A stretch of 64,000 bases of DNA from Smallanthus sonchifolius (Eukaryota > Streptophyta > Magnoliopsida > Asterales > Asteraceae): NCBI GenBank assembly GCA_023525975.1, contig CM042039.1, positions 11,810,501 to 11,874,500 on the forward strand. The letters run 5' to 3'. Position numbers and translations under genes: made by a program. The notes beneath the pieces are model-generated. The model worked only from the letters and a program-made list of their open reading frames with translations. It searched no databases and was not told where the DNA came from. Shown piece by piece: positions 31,451-42,850 of the stretch (position 1 is the first letter of the stretch; each line of letters begins with the position of its first letter).

Positions 31451-31659
31451 TTTAGTATGATCAAGTTAAAGAAAGTTTATGAACATAAAGTGAACCAGTT
31501 GGATAAGGTCCTTGGGACAGATGTTACTTGTACAGGATGCCAGATATGGGTGCTACCCATTAGTAAGAGTCTTGATGGCTCGTTAGCAGTTGTACAATTG
31601 GGATGAGTGACGACGGTTACTCGGGGGACTACGCAATCCCCCATGTACCTGTTAAACGG

Positions 31660-31985
31660 TATTGATCACGAGGACAGTACCCGGTGTTGATCACGAGGAC
31701 AACATCGTGTCGTGTGGTGTTGATCACGAGGACAACATCAATGGGTCACGAGGACCTTGGGTCACGAGGACCAAACTATGTTGAGCGGTATTGATCACGA
31801 GGACAATACCAGTTGTTGATAACGAGGACAACATCATGCTAAGTGGTATTGATCACGAGGACAATACCAATAGTGACAAGGAATTGACGGTTAAGAGGTA
31901 CTGATCACGAGGACAATACCAGCAGTGATAAGAATTGACGGTTAAGCGGTATTGATCATGAAGGCAGTACCAACAGTGACAAGGA
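31660..31985. repeat. Array of TGATCACGAGGACAA motifs
   Basis: At least nine copies of a core TTGATCACGAGGACAA, spaced irregularly (about 25-60 bp), alternating with GGTATT or GGTGTT. Confidence 0.85.
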
Positions 31986-32950
31986 ATTGACGGCTACCTT
32001 ATGAATGTTTTAAACTATTTTTGAAAAGTGAAGTATGTAAAGTTTTGCCTTAAGGGCAGTATGTATTAGTAAATCTTTTGCATAATTGATTTAAAGTAAA
32101 CGAACTCACTCAGCGTTGCTGATTTTTAGTATGCATATATGTTAAGTGCAGGTGCAGTTGATGGATGTGGATGCTTGGCTTAGCGAGAATAGTTACCCGA
32201 ATATCAGCGTCTGGCATCCCGTTTATGTTTTTGTTATGTTTTAATTTGATGTTGTTAAAGATAAATTGTATTAGACATGTTTATGTTTCCGCTGCATATG
32301 TTGAAGTTTTAAATCGTTTCCGCTATGTTGATGAATGCCTTATGTTTAAAGTGCTATGTATTGATGAGTAAATCCAATACGTGAGGCCTCCCGGGTTTGG
32401 GGCCTTATAGAAATGAAATTGATTGTTTAATTATTACAACTTTAGTAAACCATGAACTTATGAACAGTCTACATGTCCGATGTATTCCGCCGTCGGTTGG
32501 GGTGTGACATTTTTCTCTTGAACCCTGAATCCACCAAGAACACAATGTTTGACCTCCGAAAGTCAACCTGCATCAAATCCTCTCCGGTCCCTATGATTTA
32601 GCAATCAAAATCATTCTAATTTAGTTCCCTCTTATTTTAAATCACAGGCAGACAAAGAATAAATCAGTTAATTGGAAAATAACTATTGATGTCTAAAGGG
32701 AATAAACCCGAATGACCAAAACACCAAACGAAAAGACAAGGTGATGGAACGAGCCGCGGCTCATAGTAAGCCTCGTTAGTCCAGACCTTGATGTATCACG
32801 GCCACAACAAGCCCTTAGTCCTGGCCAAAGCCTTGGCCACGGCAGAAGCCCAGCCGCGGCTCACCACCTTCAAGACTCGGGGAACCCGGACAAGACTACG
32901 CTAAAGGGAGGAGGTTTAACCCGAAAGCCAACAGGAAAGAAAGGACGAAG

Positions 32951-33390
32951 AAAGAACCCAGCTGTCTTGGCTACGGCAAGAGCCCAACCGCGGCTTAAGG
33001 TTGTCCCGGCCTTGATGTATCACGGCCTCAAGTGGACTACGACCCAAGTAGGTGGCAAACGCAACCATCTCTCTCTGTTTTATCAAACACTTAGAAAAAT
33101 ATGAGGGAAACAAAAGGCTGGAAAACACACAGAAGTACGGAAGAGTTCTCATTAGACACGAAGGACGTTGAAAGAACCCAGCCGTCTTGGCTGCGGCAAG
33201 AGCCCAACCGCGACTCAAGGTTGTCCCGGCCTTGATATATCACGACCTTAAGCGGACTATGGCCCAAGTAGGTGGCAAGCGCAACCATCTCTCTCTCTTT
33301 TATCAAACACTTAGGAAAATATTTGGGAAACATAAGGCTGAAAAACCCACATACGTACGGAAGAGTTCTTATTGGACACGAAATAACGAC
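32951..33390. repeat. Tandem duplication, unit 220 bp
   Basis: AAAGAACCCAGC starts both units (32951 and 33171). The units share the CCGCGGCT-rich part, the CTTGATGTATCACGGCC part and TCTCTCTCT-TTTATCAAACAC. A shorter partial unit lies at about 32740-32900. Several ORFs here are by-products of the repeat. Confidence 0.85.
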
Positions 33391-33793
33391 ACCAAAGTAA
33401 AATGATAAGAGGCCAAAACTCGTACCTGAACCCCTGACTAAGCAGGATTAATCTGTATGGTCAGGACACCAAAAATAGGGAGTCAACTATAAAAACAAAG
33501 GAATTAAGAAGACCTGGACCCATAACAGACCATGGTTTAGTATATGGTCAGTACATTAGAGGCAAGTTAACTATTGAAACAAGAGACTACTATTGGGACC
33601 AACATATAACGGATAAATGGTCAATCATGGAGCTCGTACAACAGAGATACAGTCAACTATAGAGACAAATACCTGAAACCTTTAAACACCAAAAGAGGCA
33701 TGTCAGTCCAGGTAAGACCGAGGGAGCAAGTGAAACCAATTGCAGGTTACCAGGAATAAGGCCATGGGCCAAATGCTTCAAATCATGAAGTCA

Positions 33794-33803
33794 TTATAAA
33801 TAG
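33794..33803 (+). promoter_or_regulatory. TATA box of the gypsy LTR
   Basis: CATTATAAATAG, followed about 30 bp on by an ACACACATTCTCACATCC start-like region. Confidence 0.5.
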
Positions 33804-34119
33804 CTCACTTGATAAAAAAAAGGACACACATTCTCACATCCTCAATACCAAAACTCACTTCTTCTTGCTATTCTCTTTCTCTCCTTTATCTTTCACCTTT
33901 TACGAGACAAGTACTTATCCTCACGCCGGAGGTGGTCACGAGGAGAAACTCCTGCTCGTGGCGAGACTCATGGTGTTACTTGTTTTAAAGATCATTTTTT
34001 CAAGCCCAGGAGATTCGGTCCGTCTTTCCAAGCCCAAGTCCAGAAGTTCCAGCTTAGCTTGTCCATCCAGCACTGCTTCGAAGTATGAGCCTCTAGGTGA
34101 TAAGATTTGTAGCAATATT

Positions 34120-34130
34120 TGGCGCCATCC
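34120..34130 (+). promoter_or_regulatory. Gypsy primer-binding site
   Basis: TGGCGCCATCC, the type of sequence found just inside Tat-group LTRs. Confidence 0.6.
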
Positions 34131-34960
34131 CGTGCTCTATAAAATAAAATAATAAAAAAATAAAAAAAAGCAAAGACACGATGGGCGAGGGCGAGGAAAC
34201 TCCTCACATTGAACAAGAAGTTTGGATATCCTGAACCCAGACGGTGTGAGGATAAGTACATATCTCTGTGATTACTCTAGTCGATTAGAGACTATAAATA
34301 CGAATTCATGTGAATATTCCGGTCCATTTGCATCAACTCATTTTTTTCTCTTTCCCTGTTGCGAGTCGGTTCAAGGGGCATCAACGATTTGGTTTCGAAG
34401 ATCACGACCCTATGTGTTCATCTTCCTATTAATCACATCTCTTAGTGGCTTAAAAATCGAAATCAGATTTGGGGTAGGGTTGAGAAGTCACGGTTGCTAG
34501 GTGGTGGTTTGGTGAAGATGAAGGCTTGGAATCGTTTTCCCTTTAAGTTAATTAACCTAAATCTTTAAGTTAACATGACCTAACTTAACGGAAAAAATTA
34601 ACGCTCGTTAGTTTAAAGAATGAAATGTGCAATCTTTTTTTAAACATAAAAGACATATGATGTAATTTCCTAAATTAAACGTCTACTGAATTTTGAGTAA
34701 TGTACTTAAAAGAAGTCATTTGTAATTTGCTCAAAATCCTTGGTAACAATAAAATATCATTAACATAACAAAAAAAAACGTTAACGTGCATTTATTATTT
34801 GGTTTTATGCTTTACAATTTTGATCTGTCTTAGCTTTATGCTTTCTAAATCAGCCAACCTAAGTAACCCTTTTTCGTCACGTTGTCTTAACAGACAGAAC
34901 CAACTAATCTTTGCCGTACGGGTCCCGCCACCTGCCACCACACGCCGTCACCTCCGCCAC
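34131..34960. other. Intergenic, no gene seen
   Basis: Leader-like remnant, then AT-rich DNA leading into the DUF1685 promoter. Confidence 0.4.
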
Positions 34961-34969
34961 CCACAATTA

Positions 34970-34979
34970 TATATAAATT
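34970..34979 (+). promoter_or_regulatory. TATA box of DUF1685 gene
   Basis: TTATATATAAATT about 90 bp before the chosen ATG, followed by a C/A-rich leader. Confidence 0.55.
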
Positions 34980-35064
34980 ATCACCATCATAGCACATTTC
35001 TCCACCCAACACTTGGCCTTCATTGGTGGTCTCCGGACCCCGGGCCACCACCACGTTAACACCA

Positions 35065-35725
35065 ATGTCACATCCCAACTCGATTTCCCCGCCACCGCGG
35101 CTCTCAAAGCCGCCAATGTCTCTTCACAAACAAAAGTCAGTATCTACTGACTTTTGTCGAGAAGAGGTTTGGCTCAGGCAGAAAGACAACCACCGCCACC
35201 ACCTTCATAGGCGGAGCAAGAGCCTAATAACCACCGAAGATATCGACGAGCTTAAAGGATGTGTTGATCTCGGCTTCCATTTCGCCTCCAAACCAATTAC
35301 CAAACTCTACAAAACGTTACCCGCGCTTGATCTTTATTACGCCACGTCATCACCACCCACGCCGAGTTCGAGTTCGTCTACCACCATCTCTAGTTATGGG
35401 GACTCGCCGCCGCAACCTTGTAGCCCTGCCACCGTGGCAGCCGCCACCAGCCTATTCAATTCAGGTAAAAAAAATCTGTATTTTTTAAAAAAAATTTGAT
35501 GATAAACAAAATTTGATTAATTTTTGTAACGAAAAATTAAATGTAAGGGAGAATCCAGAAATGGTGAACAGAATATTGAAGCAATGGGCTCAGGTGGTTG
35601 CTTGTGCATCACGTCAACCTTCATTGATGTATTTTATTTTATTTAGTATTTGGTGTTTAAAAAATATTCATTTGTGTTTATTAAACTTAAAATACAATTT
35701 AATTTTATTATTGATTGTTATTTAA
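35065..35725 (+). CDS. DUF1685-family protein (two exons, junction out of phase)
   Basis: Exon 1 is 35065-35464 (donor GTAAAA), starting at the first in-frame ATG (MSHPNSISPPP); a second ATG 51 bp on (MSLHKQKSV) is also possible. It holds the DUF1685 signature: EEVWLRQ, RRSKSLITTEDIDELKGCVDLGFHF and LPALDLYYA. Exon 2 begins after AAG at 35547 and encodes ENPEMVNRILKQWAQVVACASRQPS, the usual C-terminal motif of the family, but no stop follows RQPS and the frame runs to 35725. With canonical GT-AG sites, exon 1 leaves one base while exon 2 needs two, so the joined frame breaks. Either one base is missing at TCAGGTAAAA or the copy is a pseudogene. Molecular function of the family is unknown to me. 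Confidence 0.7.
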
Positions 35726-36343
35726 TTATATAAGTATTAGATATTTAGTTAATAGTCATTTAATTATGTTAGTTAAAATGAATGCAATAAACAATTAAAT
35801 TTCTAATTTAATTATCAAAATTTCAAGCTATCAAGAAATACATTTTAGGTTCAAGTCTCACTGGTAATAAAAAAAATGTTTTAGCTTGGGCTTGAAGGTT
35901 TTCTCACCTATAGTATCATAGTGAGTTTTTTCAGAGAGTGGTGGAGATTATCGAGTGAGCCAGTAGCCCTTCTGTGATCCAAATTACTGTTTAGGAAAAA
36001 AATATATTTTTTGAAAAAGTTTATGTTGAAAATAATAGAGTACAAGTATTATGGTTCGCCTACACGACTATCAACATCGACCCTTTTAACGTTAGATAAC
36101 ATGGTTCACCTCCACGACTATCAACATCGGCATTGAAAACCTCAAAACTGTCACTTACATATCCTAAATAGGCAGAGTTTTTTTTTTAAAAGAATGTTGA
36201 TGGAAAACTTATTTACAAAATGATGTTAAAAAATATTTACTAAAATAATGTTGTTGGAAAATTTGATTGTTTCTCACTCCTATTCTTATTGGATAACAGT
36301 TAACACATTATGACTAAAAAAAGATGTACTGTTATTTTACTAG
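35726..36343. other. Non-coding, AT-rich
   Basis: No gene. A CACGACTATCAACATCG motif occurs twice (about 36062 and 36112) as a small direct repeat. Confidence 0.4.
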
Positions 36344-36441
36344 TTTTTTTTTGAACGGCTAGAATTTCATTGAAACACGGAAGGGATTAGCAAATAGCTA
36401 ACCCTACCAAAATACCGTAGGACATTAGTTTACAATAGTAG
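36344..36441 (-). mobile_element. LINE 3' end, separated from its body by copia insertion
   Basis: T9 at 36344-36352 is a poly(A) tail on the minus strand. The sequence continues at 42209, after the copia element with its TSD AGTAG. See 42209-42850. Confidence 0.6.
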
Positions 36442-36990
36442 TGTAAGGTCCGGATTCCTGAGGTTCTTCAATCAACGGATTCAACAGCGTGTTGAACCTG
36501 GCGGAAATAGACTAGACACGTGACTTGTAGGTACAAACAGTAAAGACGAGACACAATCAAATGTTAAACGATTCGTATATTAATAAAACCACTGAAAAAT
36601 AATACAAGATCGCTCAACAACTTGTCTACACTGTCTCACTTGTCTGAACTCATCCAACCTAAATACTGCTACAAGATAAACTATTTATAACAAAAAGTAT
36701 TCGGTGGTCTGACCCGCGACCGCATACTTCAAGTATGCGGCCGTATACTTCAACTATGTTGCTGGGACCGCATACTTCAAGTATGCTGCATGGACTGCAT
36801 ATTTCAAGTATGCTGCCTGGACCGCAAACTTGAAGTATGCTGCTGGATGAAGTATGATGTTGGACGACGTATGCTGCCAGATGAAGTATGCTGCTGGCAA
36901 GTATGCTGTCAGATGAAGTATGTTGCTGCATTAATTTAACAACTCGGTGATTCTTTGATGCGTCAACCTATTATATTTTTTGTCCTTTCA
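36442..36990 (-). repeat. 3' LTR of GAG-only element
   Basis: 549 bp. It carries many GCATACTTCAAGTATGC-type palindromes (about 36718-36920), more than the other LTR has. Confidence 0.88.
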
Positions 36991-38416
36991 ATCTCCCCCT
37001 AGGCTGATGCATTCAAAGCAGTCTTCAAATTTCAAAATCGACTAAATGATCATCACCTCTTGCAATAACTTCTTTTCCAGAACTATTCCCAAAACCGTCA
37101 TGAACGACTTTTGCAGTTGTTGAGGTTTTTGTTTTGTTCACTTTCTTTCGTTCTTTTCTTTGGACTTTAATCCGCCCAAAGATCATAATCAGCATCATTA
37201 AAATCATCATTATGTTGAGAATAGTTGTTAGGAGGAGTATTCCCAATAGCCTTTCCCTTTTGCAATATCGCTTTATGATGTTTGTTGATCGGTACTTTCT
37301 CTCTGTCACTTTCGATTTCTGAAGAGTCAACATCTTCTTCTTCGTTTTCTTCTTGGAAGATATTTTACTTTTCGACATTCATGACACTTGGTGCAACAGT
37401 GTTGATCTGTCTTCATCATCCCTTAGATAAGGAATGTTATCTTGTTGCTCCTGAAAGTTCACTCAAATACAAGTATGTGCAAAATGCATGTATACTCAAA
37501 CTTATAAAATTATGAAACTTTCCAATTTTCCAATAAAACCTCATTTGTTTATAAAGCCTCTTTTTCACGATTATTGAATCAAACAAGAACAGTCATTTTT
37601 TGTATTGAAAAACAAAATAAACACAAAAACGATAAAATGACTCAAAATAAGTTAACAACACAAAATATTTTTGTTCTTTTTGACAATATATGACACTTAC
37701 TGAAACACGTTATTTTTTAGAGAAACTCTGTTATGGGATCATATCATTATAGGGCAGACAAAACTATACTTATCAGTCGCTCATTTTCTTACACAGGTCT
37801 CGGTGATTGCCAATCTAGATTATCCTTCTAAACTCAAGCCTTTATACCTTAATTGACAAGCAAGCAGTGAATGATGTTATCATGTTTTCGGGTAATAGTT
37901 ATTATGCTTTAGTGGGTCCTACACTCACATATCAGAAACATGTATTTATTTTCTTATGAATTAGATGAGTTTTTGATTAACTGAATGGACCTCACAACTT
38001 ATCGGATAAACCTTCTATTCCTCGTGATCTTTTGAGCACCTAAATAATAACTAAATGAGCATAATTAGCACGGGTCTATGGACTGTTCAGGAAATCTCTG
38101 ACAAATTTGATTAAGAACATAGCACGAGGGACTTACGTGTTAAGAAACAGTAAATGTTCAGGGTCATAGCACTATGGACTTACATGCCTTGATAAGAGAT
38201 TTCTTCCCAGTCACACGTTCCCACAGAAAAAAAAATATTTACAAGTATACTTATATGTACGTGTTTAGACATATTCTTTTGATGTATGACATTTATCTTT
38301 TGAATTTTCCTATAGCATGACATTAACATTGCGTGTCTTTTTGCTCAAATTTCTTCTTTGCAGAGTAGCTTTGCACTATCATTGAGTATATTTTCACCTA
38401 TTGCATGTCTTTTATC

Positions 38417-38456
<40 letters not shown>

Positions 38457-39030
38457 CTTGCAACAAATCAGCTCGCAACCCCTTTGTGAAGGGTCTCGGT
38501 TTGTGCAATCCAGATATATTATGTTCATCCACAGTTCACCAATATTTATGTTTAAGTGCTCGATTATTAACAAGAAATAATTATTCTACCAATCAATAAG
38601 ATGTTCCCCACTATGACAATGATCATTATATTTAAGTAAAACACTATCATGTTGTTTTTCCAGTTTTAGCAGAGCCTATCAACATATCACACTAAGATCC
38701 TAATCTTTTCAACTACAGGCCTTACATATGATGATCCGACTTCTAAAATAATGTACTATCATTTACCACTAGACAGAGTTCTCATTTTTTTTTGACACAA
38801 GACATAACATAGAAGCTTTTTGGTATTTTTCGAATTTTTTCACCCAAAACTTTTGCTTTTGTACAACTCATAAACAAAACAAAATTATATCCTAAGAAAG
38901 ACAAATTAAACAAAAAAAATATTTTAGGTGACCGAACTTGTGACTCGTTAATCGAAGCAGATCATTTTGAAACACTGAACCAGAAAAATGAATCTGGTCA
39001 GATCAAAGGATTTTGTAAAAATATCTTAAA
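36991..39030. other. Non-coding internal region of GAG-only element
   Basis: 2 kb of AT-rich sequence where pol would be. No integrase or reverse-transcriptase motif was found on either strand. Confidence 0.6.
38418..38452. repeat. (TA)n microsatellite
   Basis: TA dinucleotide run inside the GAG-only element. Confidence 0.9.
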
Positions 39031-39035
39031 GATAA

Positions 39036-39260
39036 ATGTCATCCTCAAAGCACATAGTACTATTAGTGACAATACTTTTCATGCTGATCTTACCTCAATT
39101 ATATCATGCAAAGGAAACATACCCTCCATCAAAGTGTTTGAAATCAAGCAGTAGAGAGATGTCCCACATTATGTGTCTGGAACAACCACTATCAACGTAC
39201 CATAGGTTATTGACAGTCCACCTTGGTTGTTCCTGCATGATTCAAGCAAGTTAGTTAGAC
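39036..39260 (-). pseudogene. Protease remnant of GAG-only element
   Basis: On the minus strand YVDSGCSRHI (at about 39160-39205) matches the copia protease active-site region (D-S/T-G followed by C/A-S-x-H). Stops follow within about 30 codons. Confidence 0.55.
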
Positions 39261-39415
39261 AGAGATACTCAATCCATAGTAGTCCTGGGTACGCCCAAAG
39301 CATCAATATAAGATACTCTCTGTAAACACATATCCTTATCGTTCTCTAACACCGGTGATTCAACTACTTTTGATTTAGTTTTTCAAATTGGCGTAGGTTT
39401 AACAAACTTTTTAGT

Positions 39416-39955
39416 TTATTTAGGAGTACTAACTTTAGGTTTTTCTTCCTGTTTAGGTTTTTTATATGGCTTGTTTTCACAAAAAACCTTTTGTTTGTTC
39501 TTAGCAGCATTCCAATCATCATCGGAAGGCTTAACTTTGGGATGCGTATTCTTCATTGCCTTAGGGTTTTCAACCTTCATTGGCTTAGAATAATACTTTT
39601 CCCTTGGTGTCGCCCTCTGATTTTGCAAATAATAAGGCTGATAAGGACGATGTATGCAATTTCTTGTAATGTGACCAGCTTTGCCACAAGTGTAGCATGT
39701 CCGTTTCCTAGCATAAGGAGCATATCCTAATTTGTCGAACCATGATGGTGACTGCTGAGGAGAGCCTATGAAGTAACCTGCATTTTCACAGTTCTTAGAA
39801 AACCTTCTATCAAACATTTGGTCATCATATTTATCACAATTTCTGTGATTCGATCTAAAACAATTCCTATCAGAATTTTTAACATTTTGTTCAAAAACAT
39901 GATGATGATTATCAAATTTTGAATAAAATTCATTTTTGGTAAACCGTTGAGCCAA
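39416..39955 (-). pseudogene. Gag C-terminus with zinc knuckle
   Basis: Contains the CCHC knuckle CYTCGKAGHITRNC and a lysine/proline-rich tail. It overlaps in another frame with an upstream fragment (39766-40158), so the gag is frameshifted here. Confidence 0.75.
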
Positions 39956-40213
39956 TTGTTTAGAATTGACCGACTTGTGGATGGTTTGCTACTTTCTCTA
40001 TTAAGAGAACGGATTTTATTTTTGAAACACTGATGATTTTTACCGTTGGCAATTTGTTTTTCTTCCCTTTCTAAAGTACCACTTTTAACAAATGTGGATG
40101 TCAAACTCCCTTTCAACTTATCCCCTTTTGAAAAAGTACCATTTTGAAAACAAGACAATTTGTTTTTAAATGATGTAGACTTAGACTAAAAAACGTGACC
40201 TTCTTCCTCATCA

Positions 40214-41101
40214 TCACTCCCACATTCTTCCACTATGCCCTCTACTAATCCTGTTAGTAACGTTCACACATTCTAATACAGGACTAGCAGTCACAAGCAT
40301 TGACTGCTTGGATGATGAAGGTTGATCCGGCTTACGGCCCACACCATATTCCATTTCAACATCTTCATGTTGATCACTTGGCCTTGAGGTAAAGTTTCCA
40401 TTGAACGGATGTTCAACAGCATGATAACCAATTGTCGTATTCCCTTTCTTTCTGACTTGGGAATCTATCAAGTCATACACCACTGATCGAGAGTGTTCAA
40501 TTTTCTCGATTGTTAGTTTGGTGTTTGCCAATTGAGTCACATCATCATTTAATGTTAAGCTAAGGTCGTCTATCCGTTTTAATGCATCACGATAAAGACA
40601 TTCCTTATTGCTAAAATCCAATTCAAGTTTTGAAAAATCATTTTTGCTTGCTTCAGTTGTATCATTGAAAACCTTTTCTAATCGTTTGTTTTCTAAGTTA
40701 GAATATCTAAGCTTTGTTATTTCTTGATTTAATGTATCGTTATCATGTTTGCAACGATTTACTTTCTCAATACAAATAGCAGAGCAAAGATCTTTGGTTA
40801 CCTTAGTGTCGGTGATCTCAACCACGAACGCATGATGTTTCATTTCCAAATATTGAACTTTATCACTCCTGTCCTGGTGGCTCACAAGTGCCTTTCATTC
40901 ACGTGAAGTAGATGTACTAGCTCCAGCAATTACATAAACATCCATCGAACTCATTTGATTAAGGTAACACTGTTTATCATCCATATCATAAGAGTACAAA
41001 ATAGAAATTAACTCACGCAAGGATGTTTGATTGGTGCAATTGAAGTTCCAGGTTATTGGTAAAGAGTTGAGTAGCCCTTTGTTGATTTCTCCCTTTGTCA
41101 A
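40214..41101 (-). pseudogene. Gag middle, coiled-coil region, frameshifted
   Basis: Two adjacent pieces. 40895-41101 (ITWNFNCTNQTSLRELI, YDMDDKQC) resembles the end of the gag core. 40214-40885 is a charged, heptad-like helical stretch (VNRCKHDNDTLNQEITKLRY) as found in the large gag of SIRE/Maximus-type copia elements. The lineage is inferred from this shape only. Confidence 0.6.
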
Positions 41102-41286
41102 CTATATTTCAACATTTTTCCTCTCCGTCATCAAGTGCGTGAATCTGTTAATCTGAACCACCAAATTTTCACCACTAACATGATTGAACATATTAAACTC
41201 TTGCTTCAACATTTCCTTTCTACTTTCTCCCATGTTGCAATTTCACGTTGAAAAAATAAGTAACAAAAAGTATTCGCATCGGATAC

Positions 41287-41521
41287 TTTGAAAAACCGTA
41301 AACTTTGACAGACCACAAACTTTGAAAAACCGCAAACTTCGAATACCGAAACTTTGAATACCGCAAACTTTGGAATACCGCAAACTTTGAATACCGCAAA
41401 CTTGAGGTAACCGCAAACTTGTGACCGCAAACTTTGGTGACTGCAAACTTGAGTGACCGCAAACTTTCAAAGTTATAGAAACCGCAAACTTTAATGTTCC
41501 AGAAACTGTAAACTTTCAGAT
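41287..41521. repeat. ACCGCAAACTT leader repeat array
   Basis: About 13 imperfect copies of ACCGCAAACTTTGAAT-like units of 13-20 bp, just downstream (minus strand) of the primer site. Three ORFs at 41206-41576 are by-products of it. Confidence 0.85.
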
Positions 41522-41733
41522 GATGTTTTAACCGAAAACTCCGATTAATAGCAGAAAGATCAAATAAACTACCCAATTCTTCAACGAAAACGACAGAAAT
41601 GGGATCCTAAACTTGTGAATTTGTCCAAAAACTCTTCCAAAACAAGCAAGTTAGTTTATTCAAATGAAAACAGTAACTTTGATACCTCACGAGTCAAAGA
41701 AATCCGTTGTAAGATTCACGAATGAGCGCTAAG

Positions 41734-41745
41734 GCTCCGCTACCA
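41734..41745 (-). promoter_or_regulatory. Primer-binding-site-like sequence
   Basis: TGGTAGCGGAGC, two bases inside the 5' LTR. It differs from the usual initiator-Met site TGGTATCAGAGC at three positions. Confidence 0.55.
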
Positions 41746-41747
41746 AT

Positions 41748-42208
41748 TGTAAGGTCCGGATTCCTAAGGATCTTCAATCAACAGATTCAACAGCGTGTTG
41801 AACCTGGTGGAAACAGACTCGACATGTGACTTGTATGTACAAACAGTAAGGATGAGACACAATCAAATGTCAAAAGATTTGTATATTAATAAAACCACTG
41901 AAAAACAATACAAGATCACTCAACAACTCGTCTACACTGACTCACTTGTCTGAACTTGTCCAACCTGAATACTGCTATAAGATAAGTTATTTATAAGTAA
42001 AAGTATTCGGTGGGCATGGGCCATGACCGCATACTTTTCAAGTATGCTGCCTGGACCACATACTTCAAGTATGTTGTCGGATGAAGTATGCTGTCGGACG
42101 AAGTATGCTGGCCATGAAGTATGTTGTCAGATGAAGTATGTTGTTGCATTAATTTAACAACTCGGTGATTGTTTGATGCGTCAGCGTATTATATTTTTGG
42201 TCCTTACA
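41748..42208 (-). repeat. 5' LTR of GAG-only element
   Basis: 461 bp; followed outside by AGTAG. Confidence 0.88.
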
Positions 42209-42850
42209 AGTAGATTAAAATTACACTGGTCTACCCAATTGAACCTATTCTTCAACACACTATTTTTAATCCATAGAAACTACAAAAGTCTTGATGTCCT
42301 CAAAAATTTGGTGGGATAAATCACCTTGCATCGAAACACCTTTTTATTACATGGTCTCCCATTACACCAAAGAGCGATCAGAAAACTACCAAAGATTAGC
42401 TTACCCATCTTAACATTTGAGGACGAAATAAACGGATACTTTAGTAGATCTTGAATGGAGCTTGAGGGAGTGGAGGCAAGTCTGCATCATTGTTGAACTC
42501 CACTCCAAAGCAATTTGGCCAAGGCACATTGAAGTACAATGTGCTCAAGGGTCTCCAAAGAATCCTAACACGTATGACAGTTTGAAAGAGTGACCACAAT
42601 GCCACGTGTAGCCAATGCATCTAGTGTTATTAACTAATCAAGTGATAGCCTTCCCCCTAGAAGTTGACTTTGATTGGAACCCAATTGTTCCACTTGTGAT
42701 AGGTGATCAGCTCGTTATAAACCTACATATACGACCTCAAAGAGTTAGCAGAGAAGACATTTGAATTTGTTATCTTCCAAATTCAAGCATTCGGCTTGTC
42801 CTCCTACGAAACCACCCCAATTTTAAGCAAAAGTTCTTACAGCAAGAAAA
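42209..42850 (-). pseudogene. LINE ORF2 C-terminal fragment
   Basis: On the minus strand, SLETLEHIVLQCALAKLLW is recognisable as the zinc-binding C-terminal segment downstream of a plant LINE reverse transcriptase; PFISSSNVKMGKLIFGSF and further text follow, with stops. Its 3' tail lies at 36344-36441, on the other side of the inserted copia element. Confidence 0.55.

Larger units (their letters stand above)
30139..32509. mobile_element. Second long LTR-like element, repeat-rich
   Basis: It starts TGTAACATCCCG and ends GGGGTGTGACA, like a gypsy LTR, and lies 84 bp after the TSD of the solo LTR. The flanks (GAAAT and TTTTT) do not match, so it may be a recombinant or partly eroded copy. It carries three tandem arrays (30625-30780, 31121-31450, 31660-31985) and GAACTCACTCAGCG at about 32102. 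No coding region was found. Confidence 0.6.
32689..34114 (+). mobile_element. Ty3/gypsy LTR (Tat/Ogre-like), lone
   Basis: The right boundary is set by a primer-binding site TGGCGCCATCC at 34120, six bases past a terminal CA (34113-34114). The left boundary is tentative (TGTCTAAAGGGA, 32689). Promoter-like sequence with TATAAATAG at about 33796 precedes a pyrimidine-rich leader and ATCCTCACGCCGGAGG, as in Tat-group LTRs. It contains a tandem duplication. No gag or pol follows the primer site: only about 60 bp of leader-like sequence and then unrelated DNA. Confidence 0.55.
36442..42208 (-). mobile_element. GAG-only Ty1/copia-like element
   Basis: LTRs at 36442-36990 and 41748-42208 (TG...CA on the minus strand) with a perfect 5-bp TSD AGTAG (36437-36441, 42209-42213). 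The polypurine tract AGGGGGAGAT (minus strand, 36991-37000) and a primer-site-like TGGTAGCGGAGC (41734-41745) are in place. The 4.75-kb internal region encodes only a long, broken gag and a protease remnant; there is no integrase or reverse transcriptase. The LTRs differ in length and sequence much more than those at 3354-11456, so this insertion is older. Confidence 0.88.

Noticed and set aside
25649..31985. Regular tandem arrays that could suggest CRISPR
   Set aside because: The units are contiguous and vary together, without unique spacers, in a plant nuclear context and inside LTRs.
32916..33405. ORFs with repeated GSCRSQD and FQPF text
   Set aside because: By-products of the 220-bp tandem duplication inside a gypsy-type LTR.
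41206..41576. Three overlapping ORFs rich in KFAVFKVCG-like repeats
   Set aside because: They translate the ACCGCAAACTT leader array of a copia element in three frames.
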